Part shown: positions 1 to 6,280 of the stretch, piece by piece
Position numbering within the stretch: position 1 is the stretch's first letter
Layout of the letters: each line of letters opens with the position of its first letter
Source of the DNA: Paracoccaceae bacterium
GTDB taxonomy: Bacteria; Pseudomonadota; Alphaproteobacteria; Rhodobacterales; Rhodobacteraceae
DNA: 8,191 bases
Direction: 5' to 3'
Assembly: GCA_007129775.1 (NCBI GenBank)
Contig: SKUV01000055.1
Coordinates: forward strand, 1 to 8,191
Translations under genes and position numbers: made by a program
Notes under the pieces: model-generated
Databases searched by the model: none
What the model was told of the DNA's origin: nothing
The model's input: only the letters and a program-made list of their open reading frames with translations

Positions 1-3
1 CGA

Positions 4-1518
4 TCAGCGCAGGTCCTCGGGCAGCAGTGCCTCGGGGATGCTCTGATAGCAGACCGGGCGCAGCCAGCGCCGGATCGCCATGGTGCCGACGCTGGTCGCG
101 CCGAAATTGGTGCTGGCCGGATAGGGGCCGCCGTGCACCATTGCATCGCAAACCTCGACCCCGGTGGGAAAGCCGTTGGCCAGAAGCCGGCCGGCCTTGC
201 GTTCCAGCACCGGCATCAGGGCGCGGGCCTGTTCGGTGTCGCCCTCGTCCATGTGCAGCGTGCAGGTCAGCTGCCCTTCCAGCCCGGCGGCGACCTGCTG
301 CATCTGGTCGAAATCGCGCAGCCGCACCACGAGGCCGAGCGGGCCGAACACCTCTTCGCCGAGCGCGTGATTGGCCAGCCAGTCGTCGCCCGACACTTCG
401 AAAAGATAGGGTGTTGCGTTGCGCCGGTCGCACATGCTGGTGAGCAGTTCGCGCACCCCGGCGCCGCCCGCGACCCGCTCGCGCCCGGCGCGATAGGCCT
501 CGGCGATGCCGTCGGTCAGCATGGTCTGGGGCTCGACACCGGACAGTGCCCCGGTCGCCGCCTGCACGAATTCGTCGGCGCCCGCGCCTTCGATCACCAG
601 CGCGATGCCGGGATTGGTGCAGAACTGGCCCGCGCCCATGGTCAGCGAGCCTGCCCAGCCGCGCCCGATCTCGTCGCCCCGGGCGGCGAGGGCGGCGGGC
701 ATCAGGAACATCGGGTTCACGCTGCCCAGTTCGCCGAAAAACGGGATCGGCTCGGGCCGCGCGGCGCACAGGTCGAACAGCGCGCGCCCCCCGCCGAGCG
801 AGCCGGTAAAGCCCACCGCCCGGATCACCGGATGCTGCACCAGCGCGGTGCCGGTGTCGCGCTTGCCGCCCTGGATCAGCGAAAAGACGCCCGGGTCCAT
901 CCCCTGACTGGCGATGGCCGCGGCGATGGCCTCGGCCACGATTTCGCTCGTTCCGGGATGGGCGGAGTGCCCCTTGACCACCACCGGGCAGCCCGCCGCC
1001 AATGCCGAGGCCGTGTCGCCCCCGGCGACCGAGAAGGCCAGCGGAAAGTTCGACGCGCCGAACACCGCCACCGGGCCGATGGGGCGCTGCACCAGTTTCA
1101 GATCGGGCCGGGGCAGGGGCGCGCGGTCGGGCAGGGCGGGGTCGTGGCGGCGGTCGAGGTAATCGCCGGCCTCGATATGGCGGGCGAAAAGGCGCAACTG
1201 GCCGGTGGTGCGCCCGCGCTCGCCCTGCAACCGGGCCTCGGGCAGGCCGGTCTCGGCGCTGCCGATGGCGGTGATCGCCTCGGCCCGGGCCTCGATCTCG
1301 TCGGCGATGGCATCGAGAAACGCCGCCCGCGCCGCCCGGCTGGTCTGGCCGTAGCTGGCGAATGCGGCCTCGGCGGCGTTGCAGGCGCGATCCACCAGCG
1401 CGGGCGAGCCCATGGCGAAATCATGGGCCGGACCATGGGCGGGGGCGTTCTGGAACTGCCCCTCGCCCGCGACCCATTCCCCTGCGATCAGATGCTTGCC
1501 CTTCGGTGTCCATGCCAT
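4..1518 (-). CDS. Alpha-ketoglutaric semialdehyde dehydrogenase (2,5-dioxovalerate dehydrogenase), ALDH superfamily
   Basis: Predicted cytosolic NAD(P)+-dependent aldehyde dehydrogenase of 504 residues, probably oxidising 2-oxoglutarate semialdehyde to 2-oxoglutarate, the last step of non-phosphorylative sugar-acid pathways. Seen in the translation: GASNFPLAFS at about 154-163 with the oxyanion Asn157, cofactor Lys182 in VKGHSAHPGTSE, the GFTGS turn at 236-240, general base Glu263 in FGELGS, catalytic Cys300 in GQFCTNPG, and EEVFGP at 388-393. The KGHxxHPGTSE signature and the length of about 500 residues are typical of the KGSADH branch rather than of generic ALDHs. I start it at 1518 (MAWTPKG), because AAGGAG lies 10 nt upstream; an in-frame ATG at 1551 would add 11 unlikely residues. 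It is the last gene of the minus-strand operon visible here, 46 nt after the RraA-family gene. Another short-chain oxo-acid aldehyde remains possible as substrate. Confidence 0.9.
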   Translation of the reverse strand: MAWTPKGKHLIAGEWVAGEGQFQNAPAHGPAHDFAMGSPALVDRACNAAEAAFASYGQTSRAARAAFLDAIADEIEARAEAITAIGSAETGLPEARLQGERGRTTGQLRLFARHIEAGDYLDRRHDPALPDRAPLPRPDLKLVQRPIGPVAVFGASNFPLAFSVAGGDTASALAAGCPVVVKGHSAHPGTSEIVAEAIAAAIASQGMDPGVFSLIQGGKRDTGTALVQHPVIRAVGFTGSLGGGRALFDLCAARPEPIPFFGELGSVNPMFLMPAALAARGDEIGRGWAGSLTMGAGQFCTNPGIALVIEGAGADEFVQAATGALSGVEPQTMLTDGIAEAYRAGRERVAGGAGVRELLTSMCDRRNATPYLFEVSGDDWLANHALGEEVFGPLGLVVRLRDFDQMQQVAAGLEGQLTCTLHMDEGDTEQARALMPVLERKAGRLLANGFPTGVEVCDAMVHGGPYPASTNFGATSVGTMAIRRWLRPVCYQSIPEALLPEDLR

Positions 1519-1528
1519 TGCTTCTTCT

Positions 1529-1534
1529 CTCCTT
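1529..1534 (-). promoter_or_regulatory. Ribosome binding site that fixes the start of the semialdehyde dehydrogenase gene
   Basis: On the minus strand AAGGAG stands 10 nt before the ATG at 1518-1516, within a purine-rich run. The upstream in-frame ATG at 1551 lies before this site, so the shorter protein is preferred. Confidence 0.65.
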
Positions 1535-1564
1535 GCTCTCGTCGCCGGCACGGCGGCGCGCGCC

Positions 1565-2290
1565 TCAGCGCCCGGTCCGCTCGCGCCATTCGGCGTATTT
1601 CTTCTGGTTTTCGGGATCGGTCAGCGGATAGAGCCCGAGGATGCCGGCGCCGGCTTCCACCTGTTCGAGCACGAAATCCTCGTAAATCTCCATCTCGGCG
1701 CATTCGGCGGCGATTTCGTCGGTCAGTTCCGCGGGGATCACCATGACCCCGTCGCGGTCGCCCACTAGCACATCCCCGGGAAAGACCGCCACCCCGCCGC
1801 AGGCGATGGGCACATTGAGATCCAGCGCCTCGTGCAGCGTCAGGTTGGTGGGCGCCGAGGGGCCGGAACAATAGGCCGGCATGTCGAGGCTCCGTATCCC
1901 CTCCACATCGCGATAGCCCCCGTCCGACACCACCCCGGCCGCCCCGCGCAGCGCCAGCCGCCGCAGCAGGATGGAGCCGGCTGTCGCGGCCCGGCCGTCG
2001 CCGCGCGCATCCATCACCAGAACATGGCCCTCCGGGCAGGTTTCGATGGCCACCCGCTGGGGGTGTTCGCGGCTCTGGAAGACCTGCATCTTGTTGCGAT
2101 CCTCCCGGGCGGGGATATAGCGCAGGGTGAAGGCCTGCCAGACCATCCGCGCGCATTCGGGGTTGAGCCGCGCCACCCCCTGCATGAACTGGTTGCGCAG
2201 CCCGCGCTTGTAAAGCGCGCTGGCCACAGAGGCGGTGGACACGCCGCGCAGGACGTCGCGCGTGGCGTCGGACAGGACATAGTCGGTCAT
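1565..2290 (-). CDS. RraA/HMG-aldolase-family protein, candidate 2-oxo acid aldolase
   Basis: A 241-residue protein of the RraA-like fold (RraA / 4-hydroxy-4-methyl-2-oxoglutarate aldolase family). The family core is visible: DARGDGRAATAG at about 94-105, then RGAAGVVSDGGYRD at 115-128, in which Arg127 and Asp128 match the substrate-binding Arg and metal-ligand Asp of the HMG/CHA aldolases, followed by PGDVLVGDRDGVMVIP at 171-186. Such proteins are often labelled 'ribonuclease activity regulator RraA'. Here the retained R-D pair and the catabolic operon argue for a metal-dependent class II lyase, perhaps cleaving a 4-hydroxy-2-oxo acid to pyruvate plus an aldehyde, or decarboxylating oxaloacetate. 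It is longer than E. coli RraA (about 160 residues), with roughly 70 extra residues mainly at the N-terminus. Translation starts 12 nt after the upstream stop, and the Shine-Dalgarno GAGGGGGG overlaps that TGA, suggesting coupled translation. The substrate is unknown. Confidence 0.85.
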   Translation of the reverse strand: MTDYVLSDATRDVLRGVSTASVASALYKRGLRNQFMQGVARLNPECARMVWQAFTLRYIPAREDRNKMQVFQSREHPQRVAIETCPEGHVLVMDARGDGRAATAGSILLRRLALRGAAGVVSDGGYRDVEGIRSLDMPAYCSGPSAPTNLTLHEALDLNVPIACGGVAVFPGDVLVGDRDGVMVIPAELTDEIAAECAEMEIYEDFVLEQVEAGAGILGLYPLTDPENQKKYAEWRERTGR

Positions 2291-2302
2291 TCTCGACCCC
2301 CC

Positions 2303-3196
2303 TCAGATCAGCTTGTTGTCTTGCAGAAACCGCATCATGCGGGCGTGCTGCGCGTCGCTCAGCGGCCATGCCGCGGGCGGGCGCGCGGGGCCGCAATCTT
2401 GCCCCGTGGCCTGCAGCGCGGCCTTCACGCCGGTGACGTTGGTGCCGTTCATCTCTTCGGCGCGGATTTCCTCGAAGGCGCGCATCCCGGCGATCAGGCG
2501 GTTGGCCTGCTGGTAATCGCCGGCCTCCAGCGCCGCGTGGATGGCCATGGAGCGTTCCGGCCAGACATTGACCAGCCCCGAGGTGAAGCCGCGCGCGCCC
2601 ACGGCATAGAAGACCGGCGCCCAGATCTCGGCCAGCCCGCCGACCCATGTGATCGACGGATCGCAGGCCGCGATCGCCTCGGCGAGCTTCAGCGGGTTGG
2701 GCGTGGCCCATTTCACCCCGCGCACGTTTGGCACGGCACAAAGATCGGCGATGGCCCTGGTGCCGATGGCGTCGTTGCGCAGATAGAGCATCATCGGCAG
2801 CCCGCCCGAGGCGTCGTTGACCGCGTGCAGGTAATCCACGATGCCGCGCGGGGCGACGAAGGGATCGGGCAATTGATGCACCATCACGCCCGCCGCTCCG
2901 GCCTCGGCGGCGGCACGGGCGACGGTGGCGGCATCGTGCAGCCCCCGGCCCACCCCCACCAGCACCGGCGCGCGGCCCGCGACCATCGCCACCACCTCGC
3001 GCGCCATGGTCGCGGCCTCGTCCGTGGTCAGGGAATAGAATTCGCCGGTGTTGCCGTTGGCCACGGGCAGATGCATGCCCGCGCCCAGCGCCCGGTCGAT
3101 GATCGGGGCGAGGCGCGCTGGCGCGATCTTGCCGGCCGCGTCATAGGGCGTGACCAGAATGCCGGAGATCCCGGAAAGCGCGGTGTCGAGCGTCAT
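2303..3196 (-). CDS. DapA-family (DHDPS/NAL) Schiff-base lyase, candidate keto-deoxy sugar-acid dehydratase
   Basis: A 297-residue class I lyase of the dihydrodipicolinate synthase/N-acetylneuraminate lyase family, expected to be a cytosolic TIM-barrel oligomer. The translation shows the carboxylate-binding loop as GNTGEFYS (48-55), the catalytic-type Tyr138 in PMMLYLRND, and the Schiff-base Lys162 in GVKWATPNP. The GFTSGLVNVWPE stretch (203-214) resembles the equivalent region of 5-dehydro-4-deoxyglucarate dehydratases (KdgD). Lysine biosynthesis is unlikely in this operon. The most economical role is dehydration/decarboxylation of a 2-keto-3-deoxy aldarate to 2-oxoglutarate semialdehyde, which would feed the aldehyde dehydrogenase downstream; an aldolase giving pyruvate is the alternative. 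The gene lies 12 nt after the IlvD/EDD gene, and its GAGAGGG ribosome site overlaps that gene's TGA. The family is clear; the substrate is inferred. Confidence 0.88.
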   Translation of the reverse strand: MTLDTALSGISGILVTPYDAAGKIAPARLAPIIDRALGAGMHLPVANGNTGEFYSLTTDEAATMAREVVAMVAGRAPVLVGVGRGLHDAATVARAAAEAGAAGVMVHQLPDPFVAPRGIVDYLHAVNDASGGLPMMLYLRNDAIGTRAIADLCAVPNVRGVKWATPNPLKLAEAIAACDPSITWVGGLAEIWAPVFYAVGARGFTSGLVNVWPERSMAIHAALEAGDYQQANRLIAGMRAFEEIRAEEMNGTNVTGVKAALQATGQDCGPARPPAAWPLSDAQHARMMRFLQDNKLI

Positions 3197-3208
3197 GGCG
3201 TGTCCCTC

Positions 3209-4963
3209 TCAGAAAATGTCCGGCTCGCCCGCCGCGCGTCCGAATTCGCGGGTCAGGAAGTCGAAATCGCAGCCCTGATCGGCCTGTGTCACATGTTTGG
3301 AGAACATCCAGCCCCAGCCCCGTTCAAAGCGCGGCTCGGGCGGGGGCAGGGCGGCGCGGCGAGCCTCAAGCTCTGCCTCGTCCACCAGCATGTCGAGCCG
3401 CCGCGCGGGCAGGTCCAGCCGCACGATATCGCCCGTGCGCAGCAGCGCCAGCGGCCCGCCGACATGGGCCTCGGGCGCCACATGCAGCACGCAGGCCCCG
3501 TAGGAGGTGCCCGACATCCGCGCGTCCGAGATGCGCAGCATGTCGCGATGCCCCTGCCGGATCAGCGCCTTGGGGATCGGCAGCATCCCCCATTCGGGAA
3601 AGCCCGGCCCCCCCAGCGGCCCCGCGTTGCGCAGCACCATCACATGATCGGGCGTGACGTCCAGGTTTTCGTCATCCACCGCCTTCTTCATCTCGGGGTA
3701 GCTGTCGAAGACCAGCGCGGGGCCTTCGTGGACATGGTATTTCGCTTCGCAGGCGGCGGGTTTGATCACCGCGCCGTCGGGGCACAGGTTGCCGCGCAGC
3801 ACCGCCAGCGAGCCTTCGGCATAGACCGGGTTCGACAGCGGGCGGATCACGTCGTCATTATGGACCTGCGCGCCCTCCAGCGCCTCGCCCAGCGTCTGGC
3901 CCGAGACGGTCAGGCAGGACAGGTCCAGCCGTACGGCCAGTTGCGCCATCAGCGCGCGCAGGCCGCCGGCGTAATAGAAATCCTCCATCAGATAGTCGCT
4001 GCCCGAGGGGCGGACATTGGCAATCAACGGCGTGGTGCGCCCCAGCGCGTCGAGGTCGTCGAGCGTGAGCGCCACGCCCGCGCGCCGGGCCATGGCGATC
4101 AGATGCACCACGGCATTGGTGGAACAGCCCGTGGCCATGGCCACGGTCGCGGCGTTCTGGACCGATGCCGGGGTCACGATGCGGTCGGGCGTGAGGTCTT
4201 CCCAGACCATCTCCACGATCCGGCGGCCGCAGTCGCTGCCCATGCGCTTGTGCCCGCTGTCCACCGCCGGGATCGACGAGGCGCCGGGCATCGTCAGCCC
4301 CATGGCATCGGTGATCGCGGTCATGGTGCTGGCCGTGCCCATGGTCATGCAGACCCCGGCCGAGCGCGCGATACCCCCCTGCAGCCCCTGCCATTCGTCA
4401 TCCGAGATATTGCCCGCGCGCCGCTCGTCCCAGTATTTCCACGCATCCGAGCCCGACCCGAGGACCCGGCCCGCGAAATTGCCGCGCAGCATCGGCCCCG
4501 CGGGCAGGTAGATGAACGGCACGCCCGCGCTGAGCGCCCCCATCACCAGGGCCGGGGTGGTCTTGTCGCAGCCGCCCATCAGCACCACCCCGTCGAGCGG
4601 GTGCGAGCGGATCTGCTCTTCGGTCTCCATCGCAAGCAGGTTGCGGTAGAGCATCGAGGTGGGCTTGGTGAAACTCTCATCCACCGACAGCGCCGGCAGT
4701 TCCACCGGAAACCCTCCGGCCTGCAGCACGCCGCGTTTCACATCCTGCGCCCGTTCGCGGAAATGCGAATGGCAGGAATTCAGTTCGGACCATGTGTTCA
4801 GGATGCCGATCACCGGCTTGCCCATGAAATCGGTCTCGGAGTAGCCCAGTTGCATCAGGCGCGAGCGGTGACCGAAGCTGCGCAGATCGTCGGGCGCGAA
4901 CCAGCGCGCGCTGCGCAGGGTCTCGGGCGTCTTGCGGGGGGGCGGTGTGGTGTTCGGGGGCAT
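3209..4963 (-). CDS. IlvD/EDD-family [Fe-S] sugar-acid dehydratase (L-arabinonate dehydratase-like)
   Basis: A 584-residue dehydratase that should remove water from an aldonate or aldarate to give the 2-keto-3-deoxy acid. Three cysteines match the cluster ligands of pentonate dehydratases: Cys64 in LNSCHSHFRE, Cys132 in GGCDKTTP (with Lys134) and Cys205 in GVCMTMGTAST. Ser484 in DARMSGTSYG matches the catalytic Ser of the Rhizobium L-arabinonate dehydratase, which from memory it resembles along its length (GILNTWSE, SMLYRN, MEDFYYAGGL, VLRGNL). That points to a sugar-acid enzyme with a [2Fe-2S] cluster rather than biosynthetic IlvD or 6-phosphogluconate dehydratase. I start it at 4963: AGGA lies 6 nt upstream, and the longer reading from 5218 only runs into the enolase-family gene. 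It is second in the operon, 52 nt behind the enolase-like gene and 12 nt before the DapA-family gene. The exact substrate is not readable from sequence; related enzymes are promiscuous. Confidence 0.92.
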   Translation of the reverse strand: MPPNTTPPPRKTPETLRSARWFAPDDLRSFGHRSRLMQLGYSETDFMGKPVIGILNTWSELNSCHSHFRERAQDVKRGVLQAGGFPVELPALSVDESFTKPTSMLYRNLLAMETEEQIRSHPLDGVVLMGGCDKTTPALVMGALSAGVPFIYLPAGPMLRGNFAGRVLGSGSDAWKYWDERRAGNISDDEWQGLQGGIARSAGVCMTMGTASTMTAITDAMGLTMPGASSIPAVDSGHKRMGSDCGRRIVEMVWEDLTPDRIVTPASVQNAATVAMATGCSTNAVVHLIAMARRAGVALTLDDLDALGRTTPLIANVRPSGSDYLMEDFYYAGGLRALMAQLAVRLDLSCLTVSGQTLGEALEGAQVHNDDVIRPLSNPVYAEGSLAVLRGNLCPDGAVIKPAACEAKYHVHEGPALVFDSYPEMKKAVDDENLDVTPDHVMVLRNAGPLGGPGFPEWGMLPIPKALIRQGHRDMLRISDARMSGTSYGACVLHVAPEAHVGGPLALLRTGDIVRLDLPARRLDMLVDEAELEARRAALPPPEPRFERGWGWMFSKHVTQADQGCDFDFLTREFGRAAGEPDIF

Positions 4964-4969
4964 CGGATG

Positions 4970-4973
4970 TCCT
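4970..4973 (-). promoter_or_regulatory. Ribosome binding site that fixes the start of the IlvD/EDD dehydratase gene
   Basis: Minus-strand AGGA is 6 nt before the ATG at 4963-4961. It supports the 584-residue start over an in-frame extension to 5218, which would overlap the enolase-superfamily gene by about 200 bases. Confidence 0.55.
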
Positions 4974-5015
4974 GGCTTGTTGCGGTCTGTCGGGCCGATG
5001 GTCGCAGCGCTGGGA

Positions 5016-6170
5016 TCAGGCCGCAAGATGGGCGTCGATATAGTCGTGGTCGATATCCTGCCCGAGCCCGGGCGTATCGCGTAGATGCACGAAACCCTCC
5101 GCGTCCATCTCGTCGTCGATCCGGCGCAGATAGGCGGGCGGCGCGTCGTAATCGAGAAACGGATGCAGCAGGCCGCGTTCGTAATAGGTGGTGTTGGGGA
5201 TGGCGGCGCAGACTGCAAGGTTGCCCGCGCCGGTGCCGTGCACCTCGCAGGACATGCCGAAGCCTTCGGCGATATGGGCGCATTTCAGCGCAGGACCGAT
5301 CCCGCCCACATCCCAGACCCCGGTACGCAGCATGTCGCAGGCCCCGCCCGCGGCCCATTCCGCGCGGGTCCAGTATTTGCCCGTCATCGTCTCGGGCCCG
5401 AGGATGTTGAGCCGCGGCAGGTTCCCGCTCAGCCATTTGTAGGACGACAGCGACGCCTCCTCCATGCATTCCTCCATCCACAGAAAGCCGAGCTCTTCCA
5501 GCTTCTGGCCCAGCCACAGGCTGTCGGCGCGGCTGTACCAGTGGTTGGGGTCGAGCATCAGGGGGATGTCGGGGCCCACGGCCTCGCGCACGGCGGCGCA
5601 GGCGGTGTAATCCATCTGCACATTCGGCGCGCCGGGGATGGGCGGCATCCATGTGTGCAGCTTCACCGCCTTGTAGCCGCGTTCGCGCACCAGCCATTCG
5701 GCGAAACGGCCGTAATCCTCGGGCGTGGCGAGGCCGCCTTCCAGATCGTCGCCGCACATGGTGCTGCCATAGGCTAGGATGCGGTCGCGATAGCCGCCGA
5801 GCAGCTTCCACACCGGCTGGCCCGCCGCGCGGCCGACCATGTCCCACAGCGCCATCTCCACCGCTGCGAGCACCTGATCGGTCAGCAGTGCGCCGCTGCC
5901 GCGCTGCGCCTTGTAGAGCCGGTGCCACAATTGCGCCGTGCGCATCGGGTCCGCACCCACAAGCGCGGGGCGGATGAAGGCATCGAGGATCGGCTCGCTC
6001 ACCGTGGCGGGGGGCGCGATGATGTGGCCCTCGGTGCCGTCATCGGCGGTGATGGTCAGGCAGGCATTGGTGACGATGCGCTCCGGGCCAGGGTGGGCGT
6101 GGCCGTCGCTGTCGCGCGAGGTGCGTGTGCTGTAGGTGAAGCGCCGCACCCTGATTGCCTCGATCCGCAT
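5016..6170 (-). CDS. Enolase-superfamily protein, mandelate racemase-like, candidate sugar-acid dehydratase or lactone cycloisomerase
   Basis: A 384-residue protein with an N-terminal capping domain (about 1-125) and a (beta/alpha)7-beta barrel. The three metal-ligand acids are present with mandelate racemase-like spacing: Asp207 (MLDPNH), Glu233 (WMEECM) and Glu260 (LGPETM). Lys170-x-His172 in YKAVKLHTW sits where acid-sugar dehydratases carry K-x-K. His311 (CEVHGTG) aligns with the barrel His base, but the residue 27 before it, normally the Asp of the Asp-His dyad, reads Gly284 in LRTGVWDVGG. Members dehydrate aldonates or aldarates or, like Agrobacterium Gci, ring-open aldarolactones; this is not a close Gci match by eye. 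It is the first gene of the minus-strand operon, with GGGGAGG 7 nt before its ATG. Beside a uronate dehydrogenase, it is the best candidate to process the aldarolactone. Family certain; reaction inferred. Confidence 0.88.
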   Translation of the reverse strand: MRIEAIRVRRFTYSTRTSRDSDGHAHPGPERIVTNACLTITADDGTEGHIIAPPATVSEPILDAFIRPALVGADPMRTAQLWHRLYKAQRGSGALLTDQVLAAVEMALWDMVGRAAGQPVWKLLGGYRDRILAYGSTMCGDDLEGGLATPEDYGRFAEWLVRERGYKAVKLHTWMPPIPGAPNVQMDYTACAAVREAVGPDIPLMLDPNHWYSRADSLWLGQKLEELGFLWMEECMEEASLSSYKWLSGNLPRLNILGPETMTGKYWTRAEWAAGGACDMLRTGVWDVGGIGPALKCAHIAEGFGMSCEVHGTGAGNLAVCAAIPNTTYYERGLLHPFLDYDAPPAYLRRIDDEMDAEGFVHLRDTPGLGQDIDHDYIDAHLAA

Positions 6171-6209
6171 GGCCCGACCTCCCCGTTACGCCGCCGATAT
6201 CGATGCCGC

Positions 6210-6237
6210 ATCATATTATGACTTGGCGGGGTTGCAA
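6210..6237 (-). promoter_or_regulatory. Predicted sigma70-type promoter of the minus-strand operon
   Basis: On the minus strand, TTGCAA (6237-6232) is followed after 16 nt by TATGAT (6215-6210), which is 5/6 to TATAAT. Transcription would begin near 6203, giving a leader of about 33 nt before the enolase-superfamily ATG at 6170. The -10 box lies inside the left dyad element. Predicted by eye only. Confidence 0.5.
6211..6221. promoter_or_regulatory. Candidate operator 1: dyad TCATATTATGA
   Basis: This is a perfect inverted repeat, TCATA and TATGA around a single central base (6216). It overlaps the predicted -10 of the leftward promoter, as a repressor site would. It shares the 11-mer TATTAtGACTT with candidate operator 2, which is centred exactly 33 bp away. 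Relative to the FadR-type GntR pattern TNGTNNNACNA it carries symmetric changes (AT for GT, AT for AC). The binding protein is not encoded here. Confidence 0.4.
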
Positions 6238-6252
6238 GGCTTGTTGTATTAC
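6224..6252 (+). promoter_or_regulatory. Predicted promoter of the uronate dehydrogenase operon
   Basis: TTGGCG (6224-6229) and TATTAC (6247-6252) are separated by 17 nt, each 4/6 to the sigma70 consensus. A start near 6259 would leave a leader of about 22 nt before the ATG at 6281. The -10 lies inside candidate operator 2. It is a weak match on its own and is supported mainly by spacing and position. Confidence 0.4.
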
Positions 6253-6255
6253 GAC
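6243..6255. promoter_or_regulatory. Candidate operator 2: near-perfect dyad, GntR/FadR-type pattern
   Basis: GTTGTATTACGAC is an inverted repeat centred on 6249 with one mismatched pair. Its core TTGTATTACGA (6244-6254) fits TNGTNNNACNA, the pattern described for the FadR subfamily of GntR repressors, which commonly control uronate and aldonate genes. It covers the predicted -10 of the rightward promoter and lies three helical turns from candidate operator 1. Confidence 0.45.
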
Positions 6256-6267
6256 TTCGAGCAAAGC

Positions 6268-6273
6268 AGGAGG
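6268..6273 (+). promoter_or_regulatory. Strong ribosome binding site of the uronate dehydrogenase gene
   Basis: AGGAGG, extended to AGGAGGGAG, lies 7 nt before the ATG at 6281. It decides this start against an in-frame ATG at 6155, which would overlap the divergent gene and add 42 residues unlike the family. Confidence 0.8.
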
Positions 6274-6280
6274 GAGCTTC

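Noticed and set aside
1555..1564. Palindrome GGCGCGCGCC right after the RraA-family stop codon, as a possible terminator
   Set aside because: It is a simple GC alternation in GC-rich DNA with no T-run, and the aldehyde dehydrogenase gene follows within 46 nt with its own ribosome site.
133..1746. A 537-codon open frame on the plus strand
   Set aside because: It is antisense to the aldehyde dehydrogenase and part of the RraA-family gene, is low in complexity, has no recognisable motif, and has no ribosome site supporting it.
1488..2741. A 417-codon minus-strand frame across the RraA and DapA genes
   Set aside because: It is a shifted frame over two genes whose own frames carry intact active-site motifs; its product is Arg/Gly/Ala-rich shadow sequence.
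1832..5410. A 1192-codon open frame on the plus strand
   Set aside because: It lies antisense to four well-supported genes with clear family motifs. Its composition is rich in His, Arg, Gly and Ala without any domain, as expected from stop-poor GC-rich antisense frames.
6195..6202. Palindrome CGATATCG in the divergent region as a third operator
   Set aside because: It is only 8 bp, shares no core with the two related dyads, and such palindromes are common by chance.
6155..6280. N-terminal extension of uronate dehydrogenase to the ATG at 6155
   Set aside because: It would overlap the divergent enolase-superfamily gene and the promoter region. The family begins at the Rossmann strand just after the ATG at 6281, which has a strong AGGAGG.
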